Shown here piece after piece: positions 28,763 through 38,830 of a DNA stretch of 64,000 nt. Source of the DNA: Bacteroidota bacterium. GTDB lineage: Bacteria; Bacteroidota; Bacteroidia; Chitinophagales; Saprospiraceae. Under the pieces are notes generated by a model, which did not search any database, was not told the origin of the DNA, and saw only the letters and a list, made by a program, of their open reading frames with translations. Position 1 is the stretch's first letter. Every line of letters starts with the position of its first letter. Both the position numbers and the translations under genes were made by a program. The stretch is taken from positions 124,001 to 188,000 of the forward strand of contig JANSWP010000003.1 of assembly GCA_024743405.1 (NCBI GenBank). Reading direction: 5' to 3'.

Positions 28763-29615
28763 GTTTAATTTAGCTAAAAAAGAAAAGCCCTGAATGCGAC
28801 TGTATTCAGGGCTTTTCTTTTGATATATGTTTAATAAATATAAATTCAAATGACAGAAGAGATCTTGCTTTTATTCAGGTGAAATAACAATCAGGAGATT
28901 CATCAAAATGTTAGCTTTTTTAAGTCTTTTTCTAGAATTTTTATCAGTATTTATACCTATTATTTAAAAAACAGAATTAGTGTTTTTCACAAATTGTGAA
29001 ATAATTGTTTAAATTGAGACAATATTTCGGCTGAAGTGCCTAAGGAAAACCCTAATAAATAATGGTTGTTTTTCATATTTTTTCAAGTAACCATTAAGGG
29101 TATGGTAAAAGGCTTTATTCATCGTATTTTTGTCAAAAATTATCATTAAAAATTTTTGGTAAAAAAGTATTGAAAAATAAAAATTCCTTAATTCTATAAA
29201 AAAAGAGAACAAAATTTTAAACCGGTAAAAAAATAAAGCTATACCCCAATAGATTTTTACTTCCCGCTTTTGCATCCCTTCAGCCAGCCAGTATATATCC
29301 CCTGTTTTACAAGGTGTCTAATAATAAGAAAATATTTATGAGTGACTAGATCACCATTGATACCTGAGGCTATGTCATACCATAGACATGTAGTTTATAC
29401 CTCCATCATATGAACAGTATCTAATCAGACTGCTAAGTAAAGACAGTGGATAGCTGTATTTTTTGTAATTGTTTGGATTGATAGAATGGTAGGTTCAAAC
29501 AAACAATCTAAATCATTCTATTACATACTAATAACAAGCAGTGTGTAATACTGATCATTGAGTGCTTTTTTCTATAACCAATAAACTGCATTTTTTAACT
29601 TAAAACTTAAGTCAA
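28763..29615. other. Spacer and leader of the second surface protein
   Basis: An 853-bp gene-free stretch beginning with the terminator at 28781-28818. Near its 3' end a hairpin, ATAGAATG/CATTCTAT (about 29479-29521), precedes the next start codon by about 95 nt. An open frame at 29009-29275 on the minus strand is AT-rich, unrecognisable and not annotated. No RNA gene was recognised. Confidence 0.5.
28781..28818 (+). terminator. Rho-independent terminator
   Basis: A perfect 15-bp stem, AGAAAAGCCCTGAAT with ATTCAGGGCTTTTCT and an 8-nt loop, with T-rich 3' flank, 19 bp after the stop of the giant surface protein. Confidence 0.9.
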
Positions 29616-32600
29616 ATGAGAAAAACGAATTTTACTCTCCGTTCACTCAAGTGGATGGTAATGTCTTTAGCAATGGTAGCATTTTATAGCTCGCAAGTAG
29701 CTGCTCAAGCCTATTGTGCAATGGCATGTAACAACGATGTTCAGATATCTTTAAATGGTGATTGCGAAGCTGAGATTACCTTTGATATGATGTTGGAAGA
29801 TCCATGGAATCCAAATATTTGTTCACCAAATGGTTCTCAAGCATTTGTTGTAACTGTAATGGACGCGAGTGGCGATGCTATTCCTACAAGTCCTGTTGTA
29901 ACTTGTGATTGGATTGGGCATACGCTTCCAGTTAAAGTTAAACATTGGGCTACGGGTAACATTTGCTGGGGGACAATTGTCATTGAAGATAAATTGGCTC
30001 CAGTACTAGATTGTCCAGCTGTTGAAATCTGGTGTAATGAGCCAGCTGATCCAGGAAATGTTGTGCCTTATCCATCAGTTTCAGATAACTGTGACAATTA
30101 CCCATTTCCTCAAAGTTGTGGGACAATCACTCTAGAGTATACTGATGAGTTGATTAACTACGGTTGTGTTCCTAATAATGGACTAAGTGCAAGAATTAAT
30201 CGTACATGGACAGCAACGGATGCAAGTGGTAACTCCTCTTCTTGTGTTCAACAAATCGATTTACTTCGTGCTACTCTTGCAGATGTAGAAGTACCTCCTC
30301 ATTATGATGGACTTCCTGGAAATCAACCAGCTTTCGATTGTGAATCTGCTGCTGCTGGATTATTAGATGTTGGAGACCCTGCATTTAATTATACAGGATA
30401 CCCATATATGCATAGTCCTAGCTACTGGATTGATGGACCAGATAGCTATTGTGAAATCAACGTAATATGGGAAGATACTCGCATCGATGTATGTGATGGT
30501 TCTTTCAAAATTTTACGGGATTGGAGATTAGTTGATTGGTGTACAGGTGAAATCTTAGATTACACTCAAATTATTAAAGTTGTTGATGAAACTACTGATA
30601 TTGCTTGTGCTGCACCTTGGATGGTAGGCACTAATGGTGGTCCTACAAGTTGTACTTGGAGTGGAAACCTTCCAGGAGCAACAGTAAATGAAAATTGTAG
30701 TAGCTATGAGGTCGTCACAAAAATCTATGAATTAGTGCCAACTCCTCCTTATGGGTTAGGTTACACGGAAGTATTATTTGCTACTCTTGCTGGTAACGGT
30801 GGAACTGTTTTCGGTCTAGCTATAGGACAACACAGAGTTGTCTATACTGTAACGGATGATTGTGGTAACCATGATGAGTGTGAGACTTATGTTACTGTTG
30901 AAGATGATGATGCTCCAACACCTGTTTGTGATGAGCACACTCAAGTAACTTTAGATCCTGATTGTACTGCTATTATTTATGCTGAAACATTTGATGATGG
31001 TAGCCACGATAACTGTTGTGTTGCTGGTGACTTAACTTTTGAAGCAAGAAGATTTGGTTCTTGGGGATCATACATTGAAGTAGACGGTGATGACTGCCCT
31101 GGTCCTGTTACTGTATTCATGAGAGTTACAGATTGCAATGGCAATACTTCTGAAGAATGTATGGTTGAAGTATTTGTTGATGACAAAACGGATCCAATTA
31201 TTTCTTGTCCTGCTGATAAAGAAATCATGTGTTGGACAGATTATAATGACACTTCATTAACTGGTGAGGCAACAGCTATTGATGCTTGTGGTATTGAATC
31301 TATTACTTGGCAAAACATTCAAGTTAACTTGAACCCTTGTGGTGTAGGTTTTGTAAGAAGAAGATGGAGAGCTACTGATGTAAAAGAAAATTCTTCTTCT
31401 TGTATCCAAAGAATTGATATTGTTGATAATACGCCTATTAGTGTAAGTTTCCCTCCTAACTATACTGCTCAGTGTACGACTACTGGTGGTGGTGGATATC
31501 AAGGTGGAACTGATCCTGATGATCTTCCAGCTCCATTTAATAAACCAAACATTAATGGCGATGATTGTGAGTTGATAGCTGTTAATAACTTCGATCAATA
31601 TTTCCCGATTTCTGATAATGTATGCTTCAAAATTTTACGTGAATGGATCGTAATTGACTGGTGCGTATTTGATGAAGACGGTCCACATGATCCTTCTAAC
31701 GGATATTACAGCGATGTACAAGAAATTAAAGTAATAGATACTGCTGCTCCAGTTATAATTGGAGATAACGTATATAGTACAGTTAATGGTAACTGTTTCG
31801 GTAACTTGTCAGTTTGTATTGAAGGAACTGGTTGTTCTACTACTGTATCAATTCCTCAACCTGAGGTTGATGATTGTGCTCCTGAAGATTACCTTACTCG
31901 TTCAGTTTCTGGTGACTTTTCTAGCTTCTCTACTTCCAATGTTGGTCCTGGTACTTACCATGCGACTGTAAGAATTGATGATGGATGTAACAATTATACT
32001 GATTGTGATGTAACTATCGTAGTTACAGATTGCAAGAAACCTACTCCTTACTGCCAAGATGTATTTGTTGAAATTATGCAAACTGGTATGATTGAGCTTT
32101 GGGCTTCTGACTTTAACTTAGGTAGTTTCGATAATTGCCCAGGTGACCTTACATATTCTTTCTCTGCAAATGTGAACAATACAAACAGAACATTTGATTG
32201 TGATGATATTGGATCTAACATCGTAGAGATGTGGGTTACTGATGCAGCTGGAAATCAGGACTATTGTGAAGTAGAATTGGTTGTTCAAGATAATATGGGT
32301 GTATGTGATGATGGTGATCCATTAATCGCAGGTACTATCGAAACGGAAGATGCAGAAGGTGTATTTGGTATTGATATTGAAATCAATGGAACTACAGATA
32401 TGGGGGTTGTTGTCTCTAATGACAATGGTGCATTTAACTTAAATGTTCCTGTTGGAAATGACTACACTGTTATTCCTAAGTATGATGAAGAGCCATTAAA
32501 TGGTGTTACTACTTATGACCTTGTTGTAATGCGTAAGCATATCTTAGGTACTCAATTATTGGATTCTCCATATAAATTGATTGCGGCGGATATCAACAAC

Positions 32601-33530
32601 TCTGAAACGATCACTACATTTGATATGGTTGAATTGCGTAAAGTAATTCTTCAAATCGAACCTGACTTCCCTAATAACACCAGCTGGAGATTTGTAGAAG
32701 GAGCTTATGAGTTCCCTGAAGCAACTAATCCTTGGTCTGAAGACTTCCCTGAAATTGTAAACATTAATAACTTGCAAAATGCAGTTGAAGATGCTGACTT
32801 TGTCGCTGTTAAAATTGGTGACTTGAGCGGGAATGCTTCTACTAATAATCTCCTTAACTCTGACGACCGTTCTGCTAGTCAATTGATCCTTTCTCTTTCT
32901 GTTGAAGATCAAAAATTGACTGTTGGTGAAACTTATACAGTTAACTTCACTTCTGCAGACTTCAACGCATTGGGCTACCAGTTTACACTGAATTTTGACC
33001 AATCTGCTTTGGATTTCGTCAGTGTTGAAAATGGTGTTGCTAAGGCAGAAAACTTTGGTTTATCTTTCTTGAGCGAAGGTGCAATTACAACTTCTTGGAA
33101 TGGCGAAGCTAGATCTGATAACTTGTTTGGATTGACATTCGTTGCTAAGAAAGATGCTCAGTTGAGTGACTTATTCAACGTTAACTCTCGCCACACAGTA
33201 GCGGAAGGTTATAACACGAACAATGAATTGTTGGATGTTCAGTTGAACTTTACCGGTACTGAAGTTACTACTTTTGATTTGTATCAAAATACACCTAACC
33301 CATTCAAAGGGGAAACAATTGTTGGCTTTAACTTGCCACAAGCAGGTGCTGCTACATTGACAGTGAATGACCTTTCTGGTAAGACATTATTCATGGTAGA
33401 AGGTGACTTTAGTAAAGGGTATAATCAAGTTTCTGTTAGTAGCAAAGATTTAGCTGCTACAGGAGTACTTTACTATACTTTGAGTACTGATGCTGAAACT
33501 GCAACTAAGAAAATGATTCTTATAAAATAA
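29616..33530 (+). CDS. Secreted HYR/dockerin-like surface protein with T9SS sorting domain (paralogue)
   Basis: A 1304-aa protein, homologous along its length to the C-terminal half of the preceding gene. The signal peptide ends ...FYSSQVAAQAYC. Cys-rich HYR-like modules follow (VEDDDAPTPVCDEHT, VSDNCDNYPFP), then a beta-sandwich (VFGIDIEING), a dockerin-like segment (AADINNSETITTFDMVELRKVIL), a cohesin-like domain (YQFTLNFDQSALDFVS) and a T9SS type A domain (YQNTPNPFKGETIVGFNLP...KKMILIK). Codon use is visibly more restricted than in its neighbour (many GGT, ACT, AAC, CTT), which suggests high expression. It is predicted to be a major cell-surface or extracellular structural protein. A terminator lies about 160 bp downstream. 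Confidence 0.9.
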   Translation: MRKTNFTLRSLKWMVMSLAMVAFYSSQVAAQAYCAMACNNDVQISLNGDCEAEITFDMMLEDPWNPNICSPNGSQAFVVTVMDASGDAIPTSPVVTCDWIGHTLPVKVKHWATGNICWGTIVIEDKLAPVLDCPAVEIWCNEPADPGNVVPYPSVSDNCDNYPFPQSCGTITLEYTDELINYGCVPNNGLSARINRTWTATDASGNSSSCVQQIDLLRATLADVEVPPHYDGLPGNQPAFDCESAAAGLLDVGDPAFNYTGYPYMHSPSYWIDGPDSYCEINVIWEDTRIDVCDGSFKILRDWRLVDWCTGEILDYTQIIKVVDETTDIACAAPWMVGTNGGPTSCTWSGNLPGATVNENCSSYEVVTKIYELVPTPPYGLGYTEVLFATLAGNGGTVFGLAIGQHRVVYTVTDDCGNHDECETYVTVEDDDAPTPVCDEHTQVTLDPDCTAIIYAETFDDGSHDNCCVAGDLTFEARRFGSWGSYIEVDGDDCPGPVTVFMRVTDCNGNTSEECMVEVFVDDKTDPIISCPADKEIMCWTDYNDTSLTGEATAIDACGIESITWQNIQVNLNPCGVGFVRRRWRATDVKENSSSCIQRIDIVDNTPISVSFPPNYTAQCTTTGGGGYQGGTDPDDLPAPFNKPNINGDDCELIAVNNFDQYFPISDNVCFKILREWIVIDWCVFDEDGPHDPSNGYYSDVQEIKVIDTAAPVIIGDNVYSTVNGNCFGNLSVCIEGTGCSTTVSIPQPEVDDCAPEDYLTRSVSGDFSSFSTSNVGPGTYHATVRIDDGCNNYTDCDVTIVVTDCKKPTPYCQDVFVEIMQTGMIELWASDFNLGSFDNCPGDLTYSFSANVNNTNRTFDCDDIGSNIVEMWVTDAAGNQDYCEVELVVQDNMGVCDDGDPLIAGTIETEDAEGVFGIDIEINGTTDMGVVVSNDNGAFNLNVPVGNDYTVIPKYDEEPLNGVTTYDLVVMRKHILGTQLLDSPYKLIAADINNSETITTFDMVELRKVILQIEPDFPNNTSWRFVEGAYEFPEATNPWSEDFPEIVNINNLQNAVEDADFVAVKIGDLSGNASTNNLLNSDDRSASQLILSLSVEDQKLTVGETYTVNFTSADFNALGYQFTLNFDQSALDFVSVENGVAKAENFGLSFLSEGAITTSWNGEARSDNLFGLTFVAKKDAQLSDLFNVNSRHTVAEGYNTNNELLDVQLNFTGTEVTTFDLYQNTPNPFKGETIVGFNLPQAGAATLTVNDLSGKTLFMVEGDFSKGYNQVSVSSKDLAATGVLYYTLSTDAETATKKMILIK

Positions 33531-33688
33531 TAAACCGTATCAGTTGGCAATCGAGGGTTTTCAGTACGCAATTAAACTTGCAGATTGATAGTCGTTAATT
33601 GCCGACTGCATTAGTCGGTTTAGATGATATAAGTCTTGGGGTTAGGTTCTCTACCTTCAAGACTTAATCAAAGAGCAGTTTTTGGGAT

Positions 33689-33723
33689 GGCCTCCCTTTA
33701 TTATTTGGAGGGGGGCTTTTTTT
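33689..33723 (+). terminator. Rho-independent terminator
   Basis: A GC-rich hairpin, GCCTCC (33690-33695) with GGAGGGGGGC (33707-33716), followed by seven T residues. It closes the transcript of the 1304-aa surface protein. Confidence 0.8.
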
Positions 33724-33831
33724 AGGGCATCAGTCACAATTTTTTAACCAGTTTTTAGTGTAAAATGTGCTTAGTAACATCAAAAAAATAACTCCGCCAA
33801 TTATGGCACGAAATTCTACAAAGGTAGAATT

Positions 33832-35000
33832 ATGGAAATTGAAAATTTAGATATGAAAAAAATGAACGTCAAAAGCGTCAATTTTTAGCAGCTGAAGCAA
33901 ACCAATTAGGCTACGGAGGCATTTCATTGGTCAGTAGATGTTTCGATACGAATCGTTAGACTATCAGTATTGGGATCAAGGAGCTTAAAAATGAAACAAA
34001 GATTACTCCTGGTCGCATTCGACAAGAGGGCGGCGGTCGTAAAAAAAAATGAGACAGACCCAATTTCAACAAAAATATTTGTCGAAGTAATTACTGGTTA
34101 TACAGCCGGTAAACCTCAAGATGATACTGTAAGGTGGATAGGATTACGCCCTACCGAACTTCAAGCTAAATTAACTGACTTGAACCATGAAGTTTCACTC
34201 TATATGGTTCAACAATTATTAGCTAACTCAGGCTTAAAACGATGTAGTTATCTTAAAGATGCAAGCGCAAAAGAAGTCCCTTTTTGTAACGAGCAGTTTG
34301 AGAAAATCGCTAATTTGAAAAAGTTTTTTTGAACGCAGGATTGCCTGTTTTCAGCATAGATGTTAAGCATAAAGAACTTTTAGGAAACTTCTACAGAAAC
34401 AATACTACGATTTTAAGCATCGCAAGGTCAATGACCATGATTTTCCTTCTATGTCAAATGGGACACTTGTTCCTCATGGTATATATGATATTACAGATAA
34501 TTTTGGTTATCTCACATTAGGCAGAAGTAAAGATACATCCGAATTCTTTTGCGATAATTTAGCTGCCTAATGGAAAACTGATCTCCAATGGAAATACCCC
34601 GATGCGGATTGGATGCTGTTGTTGTGCGATGGTGGAGGATCAAACAACGCTCGTCATTATATTGTCAAGCAGGATTTGTACAAATTAGCTCAAGAACTCA
34701 ATGTCAATATCCTTATGGCACATTATCCACCTTATTGCTCCAAGTGGAATCCAATCGAACATTGCTTGTTCTGCCATATTCATCAAGCCTGGGAGGGTAC
34801 CATTTTTCATAATATCCAAATTATCAAAGAAAGTGCTGAAATGACTTCTACTAAAACAGGTTTAGCTGTTAAAGTAAGAGTCAATAAGAAAGAATATTTA
34901 ACGAAAAGGAAGGTTGACCCAAACTTTAAGAATAATATTCAAAACTTTGTCACTTTTGATGAGAAGTTCCCACAATGGAACTATCGTTTTAGTGGTTTAT
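33832..35000 (+). pseudogene. Decayed ISAzo13-family transposase
   Basis: Read across frames, the segment encodes an ISAzo13-type transposase: ERQKRQFLAAEANQLGYGG, GRIRQEGGGRKK, VRWIGLRPTELQAKL, AGLPVFSIDVKHKELLGNF, VPHGIYDITDNFGYLTLG, LLLCDGGGSNNARH, MAHYPPYCSKWNPIEH (DDE-type active-site segments). It is broken by frameshifts in A- or T-runs near 33860, 34041-34049 (A9) and 34323-34330, another near 34400, and in-frame stops near 33957 (TAG) and 34568 (TAA). It cannot make a functional enzyme as read. Terminal inverted repeats were not identified. Confidence 0.85.
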
Positions 35001-35050
35001 ATAACAAATCGCACAAAATGCTAAATTTGGCTGGAAAAAAATCAGTCAAG

Positions 35051-36294
35051 ATGGCAAAAGAACAAATTATTGAAAACAATATAGCTTCCCTCCGGTCAGA
35101 AATCAGTGATTTTGTAATGGAAGAATCCAGTATTACAGACTCGATAGCGTATGAAGAACGGGGTCTTTCAATATCAAAAAAGTTAGCTCAGACCTTGATT
35201 ACTCAAAGGAAAGGGGAATTGCCCAAGAGTCGAAATAGTAAAAAAAAGTGCTGACGAGTTTTGGCAAACTTGAATTGAAAAAAGGCCATGCACTTCTGAA
35301 AGGAACATCGAAGTTAGGGATTAGCCAACGAATGTAGGAATTATTGTGTATCGTGGGTCAGTCAGTTGTTTATCAAGAGGCTTGCGAGTTATTTGAGCGA
35401 TTAATGGGTTTAAGTATTTGTGCCCCTCAAATACAGCGGGTGTGTTTGCATTATAGAGGCATGATTGATTCGGTAATTACGACCAATTGTGAATCTGTCA
35501 TTCCTTGTTTAGACAGGCAGGATAAATCGGACTTTCTGTATATAATAGTGGGGTGGATGGCTGCATGTTTTATACAAGACAGCACGAGTGGATGGAACTT
35601 AAATTGGGTAGAATATTTTATCAAAATCAAGTGGTTGACATCCATAAATGGAGGAAAGAAATCCTGGATTCAGTCTATGTAAGTCATTAACGCAGTGTGG
35701 ACGAATTCTTTCCCAAATTTGAACGGCATTTAGTAGGCTACAACAATCGAGTTATCATAGGGGATGGTGCAAAATGGATATGGAATTGGGCGGAAGATAA
35801 TTACCCCGGTGCCATCCAGGTGCTGGATTTTTATCACGCCAAAGAGAAACTGGTCATTTTTGCTCGACATCAGTTCAAGAACCATCCAGTACGCTTAGCG
35901 TGGGTTAAGGAACAATCAGAAAAATTACTCAACAATCAGTTGGAAGAAGTTCTTTCAGCACTAAAAGCATGTAGAGCCCGAAATGAAGAAGCGAAATTAG
36001 CGAAGCAAAAAGCGATAGTCTATTATTTGGAATATGAAGACAGAATGCAATATAAGACCTACAGAGATAAAGGCTTAATGATTGGTTCAGAACCTATTGA
36101 AGCAGCTCATAGAAGCGTTATTCAACAACTGTTGAAAGTTATCTGGGCAAAAATGGTCTATTGTGAGAGAACAAGCAGTGGCAAACTTAAGGTGTTACAA
36201 AAAAAGTGGGGCTTGGGAGAAAATCGAAAAAATTATTAGAGCTGCTGCATCAAGGTGCAATTTGTTATACACACGTTTTAGTGCCGCAAGTTGA
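35051..36294 (+). pseudogene. Decayed ISKra4-family transposase
   Basis: Read across frames from MAKEQIIENNIASLRSEIS, through FGKLELKKGHALL, VVYQEACELFERLMGL, VIIGDGAKWIWNWAEDNYPGA, QVLDFYHAKEKL, GLMIGSEPIEAAHRSVIQQ, to KLSGQKWSIVREQAVANLRC in a shifted frame. This matches ISKra4-type transposases. Damage includes a frameshift at an A8 run near 35240, a TAG near 35336, stops near 35681 and 35688, and a frameshift near 36135. Its N-terminal part is in one open frame with the tail of the preceding ISAzo13 remnant, so the two decayed elements abut directly. Confidence 0.8.
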
Positions 36295-36321
36295 CGGACT
36301 TATTTTTTATGCGTTACTTAG
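36291..36321 (-). repeat. AGTAACG-type repeat, copy K
   Basis: On the minus strand it reads CTAAGTAACGCATAAAAAAT followed by AAGTCCGTCAA, matching the pattern AGTAACGxxxAAAAAATAAGTC seen at 48087-48112 and 52932-52953. It lies in the 3' margin of the ISKra4 remnant, on the opposite strand. Confidence 0.5.
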
Positions 36322-36385
36322 TCGAAAATTTTCGAAAAAAAGTAGTGTACCTACATTACTTTTTTTCATTTGAAGGTATTAATAA

Positions 36386-36979
36386 ATGTGTTTTATCGTG
36401 AAAAGCATAAATGACAAAGAACTCATTGAACTTTTAATGTCTGGGGTAGCCTCAAAAAATGACTTAGCACTTGCTTATTTATACAAAAAAAACTATCGAA
36501 TGGTAGCATCTTATATCCAAAGAAATAGTGGTACGGCACATGATGCAGAAGATGTTTTTCAGGATAGTATGATTGTGCTGTATAATCAGGTCAAAAGAGG
36601 GAGTTTTCGAGTAGAGAGTAGTCTAGGAACTTATCTCTATGGGATCGCTAAAAATATTTGGTATAAAAGGTTGCGCAAAGCAGGGCGAGAAACAGAGTTG
36701 ACGATAGAACATGAATCCATTGTCTCCGAAGAATCACATTTGAAGGTGTTGGAACAAACTGATAAAAGCAATTTAATTGCTGCTTTATTAGAAGAATTAG
36801 GCGAAAAATGTAAAGAAGTTTTATTGTTATACTACTTCGAAAAGCTGCGATTAAGAGATATTGCAGATCGGATGAATTGGGGTTCTGAACAGGTTGCTAA
36901 AAATAATAAAGCACGATGTATGAAAAAGATGAGAGAATTGGTTGGTAATCATCCTAATTTAAAAGTTGATTTGAGGTAA
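36386..36979 (+). CDS. ECF-type RNA polymerase sigma factor
   Basis: A 197-aa sigma-70 family protein. Region 2 is at about residues 30-85 (LAYLYKKNYRMVASYIQ, AEDVFQDSMIVLYNQ) and region 4 helix-turn-helix at about 130-185 (LGEKCKEVLLLYYFEKLRLRDIADRMN). It starts at ATG 36386; a GTG at 36398 is an alternative. The stop codon TAA is fused to the left arm of hairpin E. The next gene encodes a membrane protein with cytoplasmic N-terminal helices, so the pair looks like a sigma factor with its membrane partner. The regulon is unknown. Confidence 0.9.
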   Translation: MCFIVKSINDKELIELLMSGVASKNDLALAYLYKKNYRMVASYIQRNSGTAHDAEDVFQDSMIVLYNQVKRGSFRVESSLGTYLYGIAKNIWYKRLRKAGRETELTIEHESIVSEESHLKVLEQTDKSNLIAALLEELGEKCKEVLLLYYFEKLRLRDIADRMNWGSEQVAKNNKARCMKKMRELVGNHPNLKVDLR

Positions 36980-37139
36980 GGGAGGAGGAAATAAATAAGC
37001 TACCCAAAATTTAGGAAGTTAATTTTTCTTTAGACAAGGCAAAAGACGCAGACATACCCAAAGGTATGGCGAGTATTTTAAAACGATGCATAAAGGAAAA
37101 ATAACAAGTAAAATGGGTAGACTATATTTTTCCTCCTCC
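36980..37139. repeat. 3'-end hairpin repeat, copy E (long form with core)
   Basis: Left arm 36980-37006 (GGGAGGAGGAAATAAATAAG...) and right arm 37114-37139 (TGGGTAG...TTTTTCCTCCTCC) are nearly identical to those of copy D. The core at about 37034-37085 reads AAGGCAAAAGACGCAGA, small stem CATACC-caaa-GGTATG, GCGAGTATTTTAAAACGA. It abuts the sigma factor stop codon and separates it from the downstream TPR gene. Confidence 0.85.
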
Positions 37140-37162
37140 ATAGGTTATATAAATGATAAATT

Positions 37163-37918
37163 ATGAGCGATTCAAATAAAGATATACAAGTTCTTATAGA
37201 CAAGTACTTGTTGGATAACATCACTAAAATAGAACTAGACATGCTCCAAACAAAATTATCCTTTAACCCTGAATTAGCCGATCAGCTTCAGCAAGATTTA
37301 GAGATTGTTTCGGGGATTCAGTCTCATGGTAATCAACAACTAAAAGAACGCCTAAAAGCAATTCACAAGGAGGTAATTGTAGATGCTCCACAAAAGGCAA
37401 AAATCCGTCGTCTTGGAATTACACAAATAGCCGTTGCTGCTTCAGTGATTCTATTATTGGCAGCCGGCCTTTGGTTTTTCTTGAGTCCACAAGCTTCCAC
37501 TGACATTTACGCTACTTATTATCAACCTCATTCGAATATTTCCTTGACTACTCGGGGTGACGAGAATTCATTAGCGGATGCTGAAACGTTTTATCTCAAT
37601 AAACAATATGCAGCGGCACTCCCAATCTTTGAAAAAACATTGGTTCAACCGAATATCCCGAATGCGGATCAAATTCGATTAGCTGCCGGAATTTGTGAAA
37701 TGGAATTGGGGAATTTTGGAAATGCAATCAAATATTTTGAACTCATCATTCAAAATGAAGCGCCTCTCCAAATTGATCATGCAATTTGGTATAGTGCCCT
37801 TTCATTTGTCAAATTAGGAGATAAAGCGCGCGCAATAACTATGTTAGGTGTCTTAGCGAAAGATGCTGAAAGAGATCATCATCAACAAGCTAAGAATGTA
37901 CTTACAGATTTAGAATAG
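37163..37918 (+). CDS. Membrane-anchored TPR protein, candidate partner of the sigma factor
   Basis: A 251-aa protein. The N-terminal 80 residues are cytoplasmic and helical (DNITKIELDMLQTKLSFNPELADQL, like zinc-less anti-sigma-type domains). A single membrane segment is at 88-107 (TQIAVAASVILLLAAGLWFFL), and periplasmic TPR-like helices follow (AETFYLNKQYAAALPIFEKTL, RLAAGICEMELGNFGNAIKYFE). The arrangement after an ECF sigma gene is common in Bacteroidota and suggests an anti-sigma or sensing role. This is inferred from context only. Confidence 0.7.
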   Translation: MSDSNKDIQVLIDKYLLDNITKIELDMLQTKLSFNPELADQLQQDLEIVSGIQSHGNQQLKERLKAIHKEVIVDAPQKAKIRRLGITQIAVAASVILLLAAGLWFFLSPQASTDIYATYYQPHSNISLTTRGDENSLADAETFYLNKQYAAALPIFEKTLVQPNIPNADQIRLAAGICEMELGNFGNAIKYFELIIQNEAPLQIDHAIWYSALSFVKLGDKARAITMLGVLAKDAERDHHQQAKNVLTDLE

Positions 37919-38330
37919 GGGAAAACAGTCTTCCAAAAATCCTCCTTTTTTGTGTCGCCATCATAAAAGTGCCAAGTCCCTAATCAATTATTCCTCCTCT
38001 TATCTTACCTGTATAAGTTAATATTTCCTTTTGAACATGTTTAAATTTTCATGATTGAGTGGGAGTATTTTTTTGTTGGACGAGGCAAATATTGCAGCCA
38101 GATGTAGGCAGTCTGGCGAAAAAATAACAAAGTCCAGTGTGACATTTGCCGCTCGTAGCCAATTGATTGAATTTTAAGCAAGCGCTGAATCAGGTGCTGA
38201 GTCAATTGACCAAAATCACCAAACGGGACTGACCATTCTCACCAAAATGATCTTTCATACGATCTATTTTGCACCCATTCTTTTACTTCCTTAGCAGGAG
38301 GTTTAATCTATTCATTTAAAATTACTAACC
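37919..38330. other. Spacer with a diverged core-type repeat (copy J)
   Basis: A 412-bp gap. At 38078-38123 it carries a diverged version of the hairpin core: GACGAGGCAAATATTGCAG, then a 5-bp stem CCAGA/TCTGG, then CGAAAAAATAAC. Arms are not well preserved (GGAC/GTCC and GCAAAT/ATTTGC). The rest shows no gene. Confidence 0.45.
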
Positions 38331-38711
38331 ATGCAAAACCCGAATATTGACTTTTTATTAACTGAAGCTGATCAATTATTGAATTTTGCAAATGAGGAAA
38401 TATCGCGTTCAGAAGAAGATGTTGCTGCTTATATGATCTGCAAAAACTCGAGAATAGCTTTAAAAAATGCGATGACCTACTTCCTTTTTAAAAATGGTAT
38501 TAAACCTAAAGAACCGGTGACTTTAGAAAGTCTAAGAGATCAGTGCAGTTTTGAAGATGGCCGTTTTCAAGATGTCGATCTATCCAGTATCAATTGTCGA
38601 CATGATGAAGGTGAAGAAGAATATTGTCTTTCTGTGAATAAGGTCAGTGAATGCCTTGATGCTGCTCAATTAGTGAGAGGAATTGTAGGTGACTCAGTTC
38701 CTGGTTATTGA
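38331..38711 (+). CDS. Small helical protein, possibly HEPN-like
   Basis: A 126-aa acidic soluble protein beginning MQNPNIDFLLTEADQLLNFA. The first 70 residues form two long helices (YMICKNSRIALKNAMTYFLFKNG) followed by LESLRDQC, which recalls the HEPN layout, but the RxxxxH catalytic motif of HEPN RNases is not visible. Four Cys and an acidic stretch (CRHDEGEEEYC) lie in the C-terminal half. It is 119 bp upstream of the PFOR gene on the same strand. The function is unknown. Confidence 0.6.
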   Translation: MQNPNIDFLLTEADQLLNFANEEISRSEEDVAAYMICKNSRIALKNAMTYFLFKNGIKPKEPVTLESLRDQCSFEDGRFQDVDLSSINCRHDEGEEEYCLSVNKVSECLDAAQLVRGIVGDSVPGY

Positions 38712-38830
38712 GGTGCTATTGCTATCAAAATACTATAAATATTAACATCAGCCTTTGTATAACAAAATAAATTCATTCATTCTTTTAGTGATATCATAAC
38801 CACTAGAGTAATGAGTTCATACATCATACC

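Noticed and set aside
29009-29275. An 88-codon minus-strand open frame in the spacer before the second surface protein
   Set aside because: It is very AT-rich, dominated by Phe/Ile/Lys/Tyr as expected by chance, with no family resemblance; it was left out as unsupported.
20881-29615. tRNA or other structured RNA genes in the long spacers around the surface proteins
   Set aside because: No cloverleaf with a T-loop GTTC/A-type core or other known RNA signature was found by reading; only simple hairpins are present.
6834-38123. Hairpin copies as a CRISPR array
   Set aside because: Copies are dispersed, about 45-165 nt long, palindromic with variable arms and without regular spacers; no cas gene is present.
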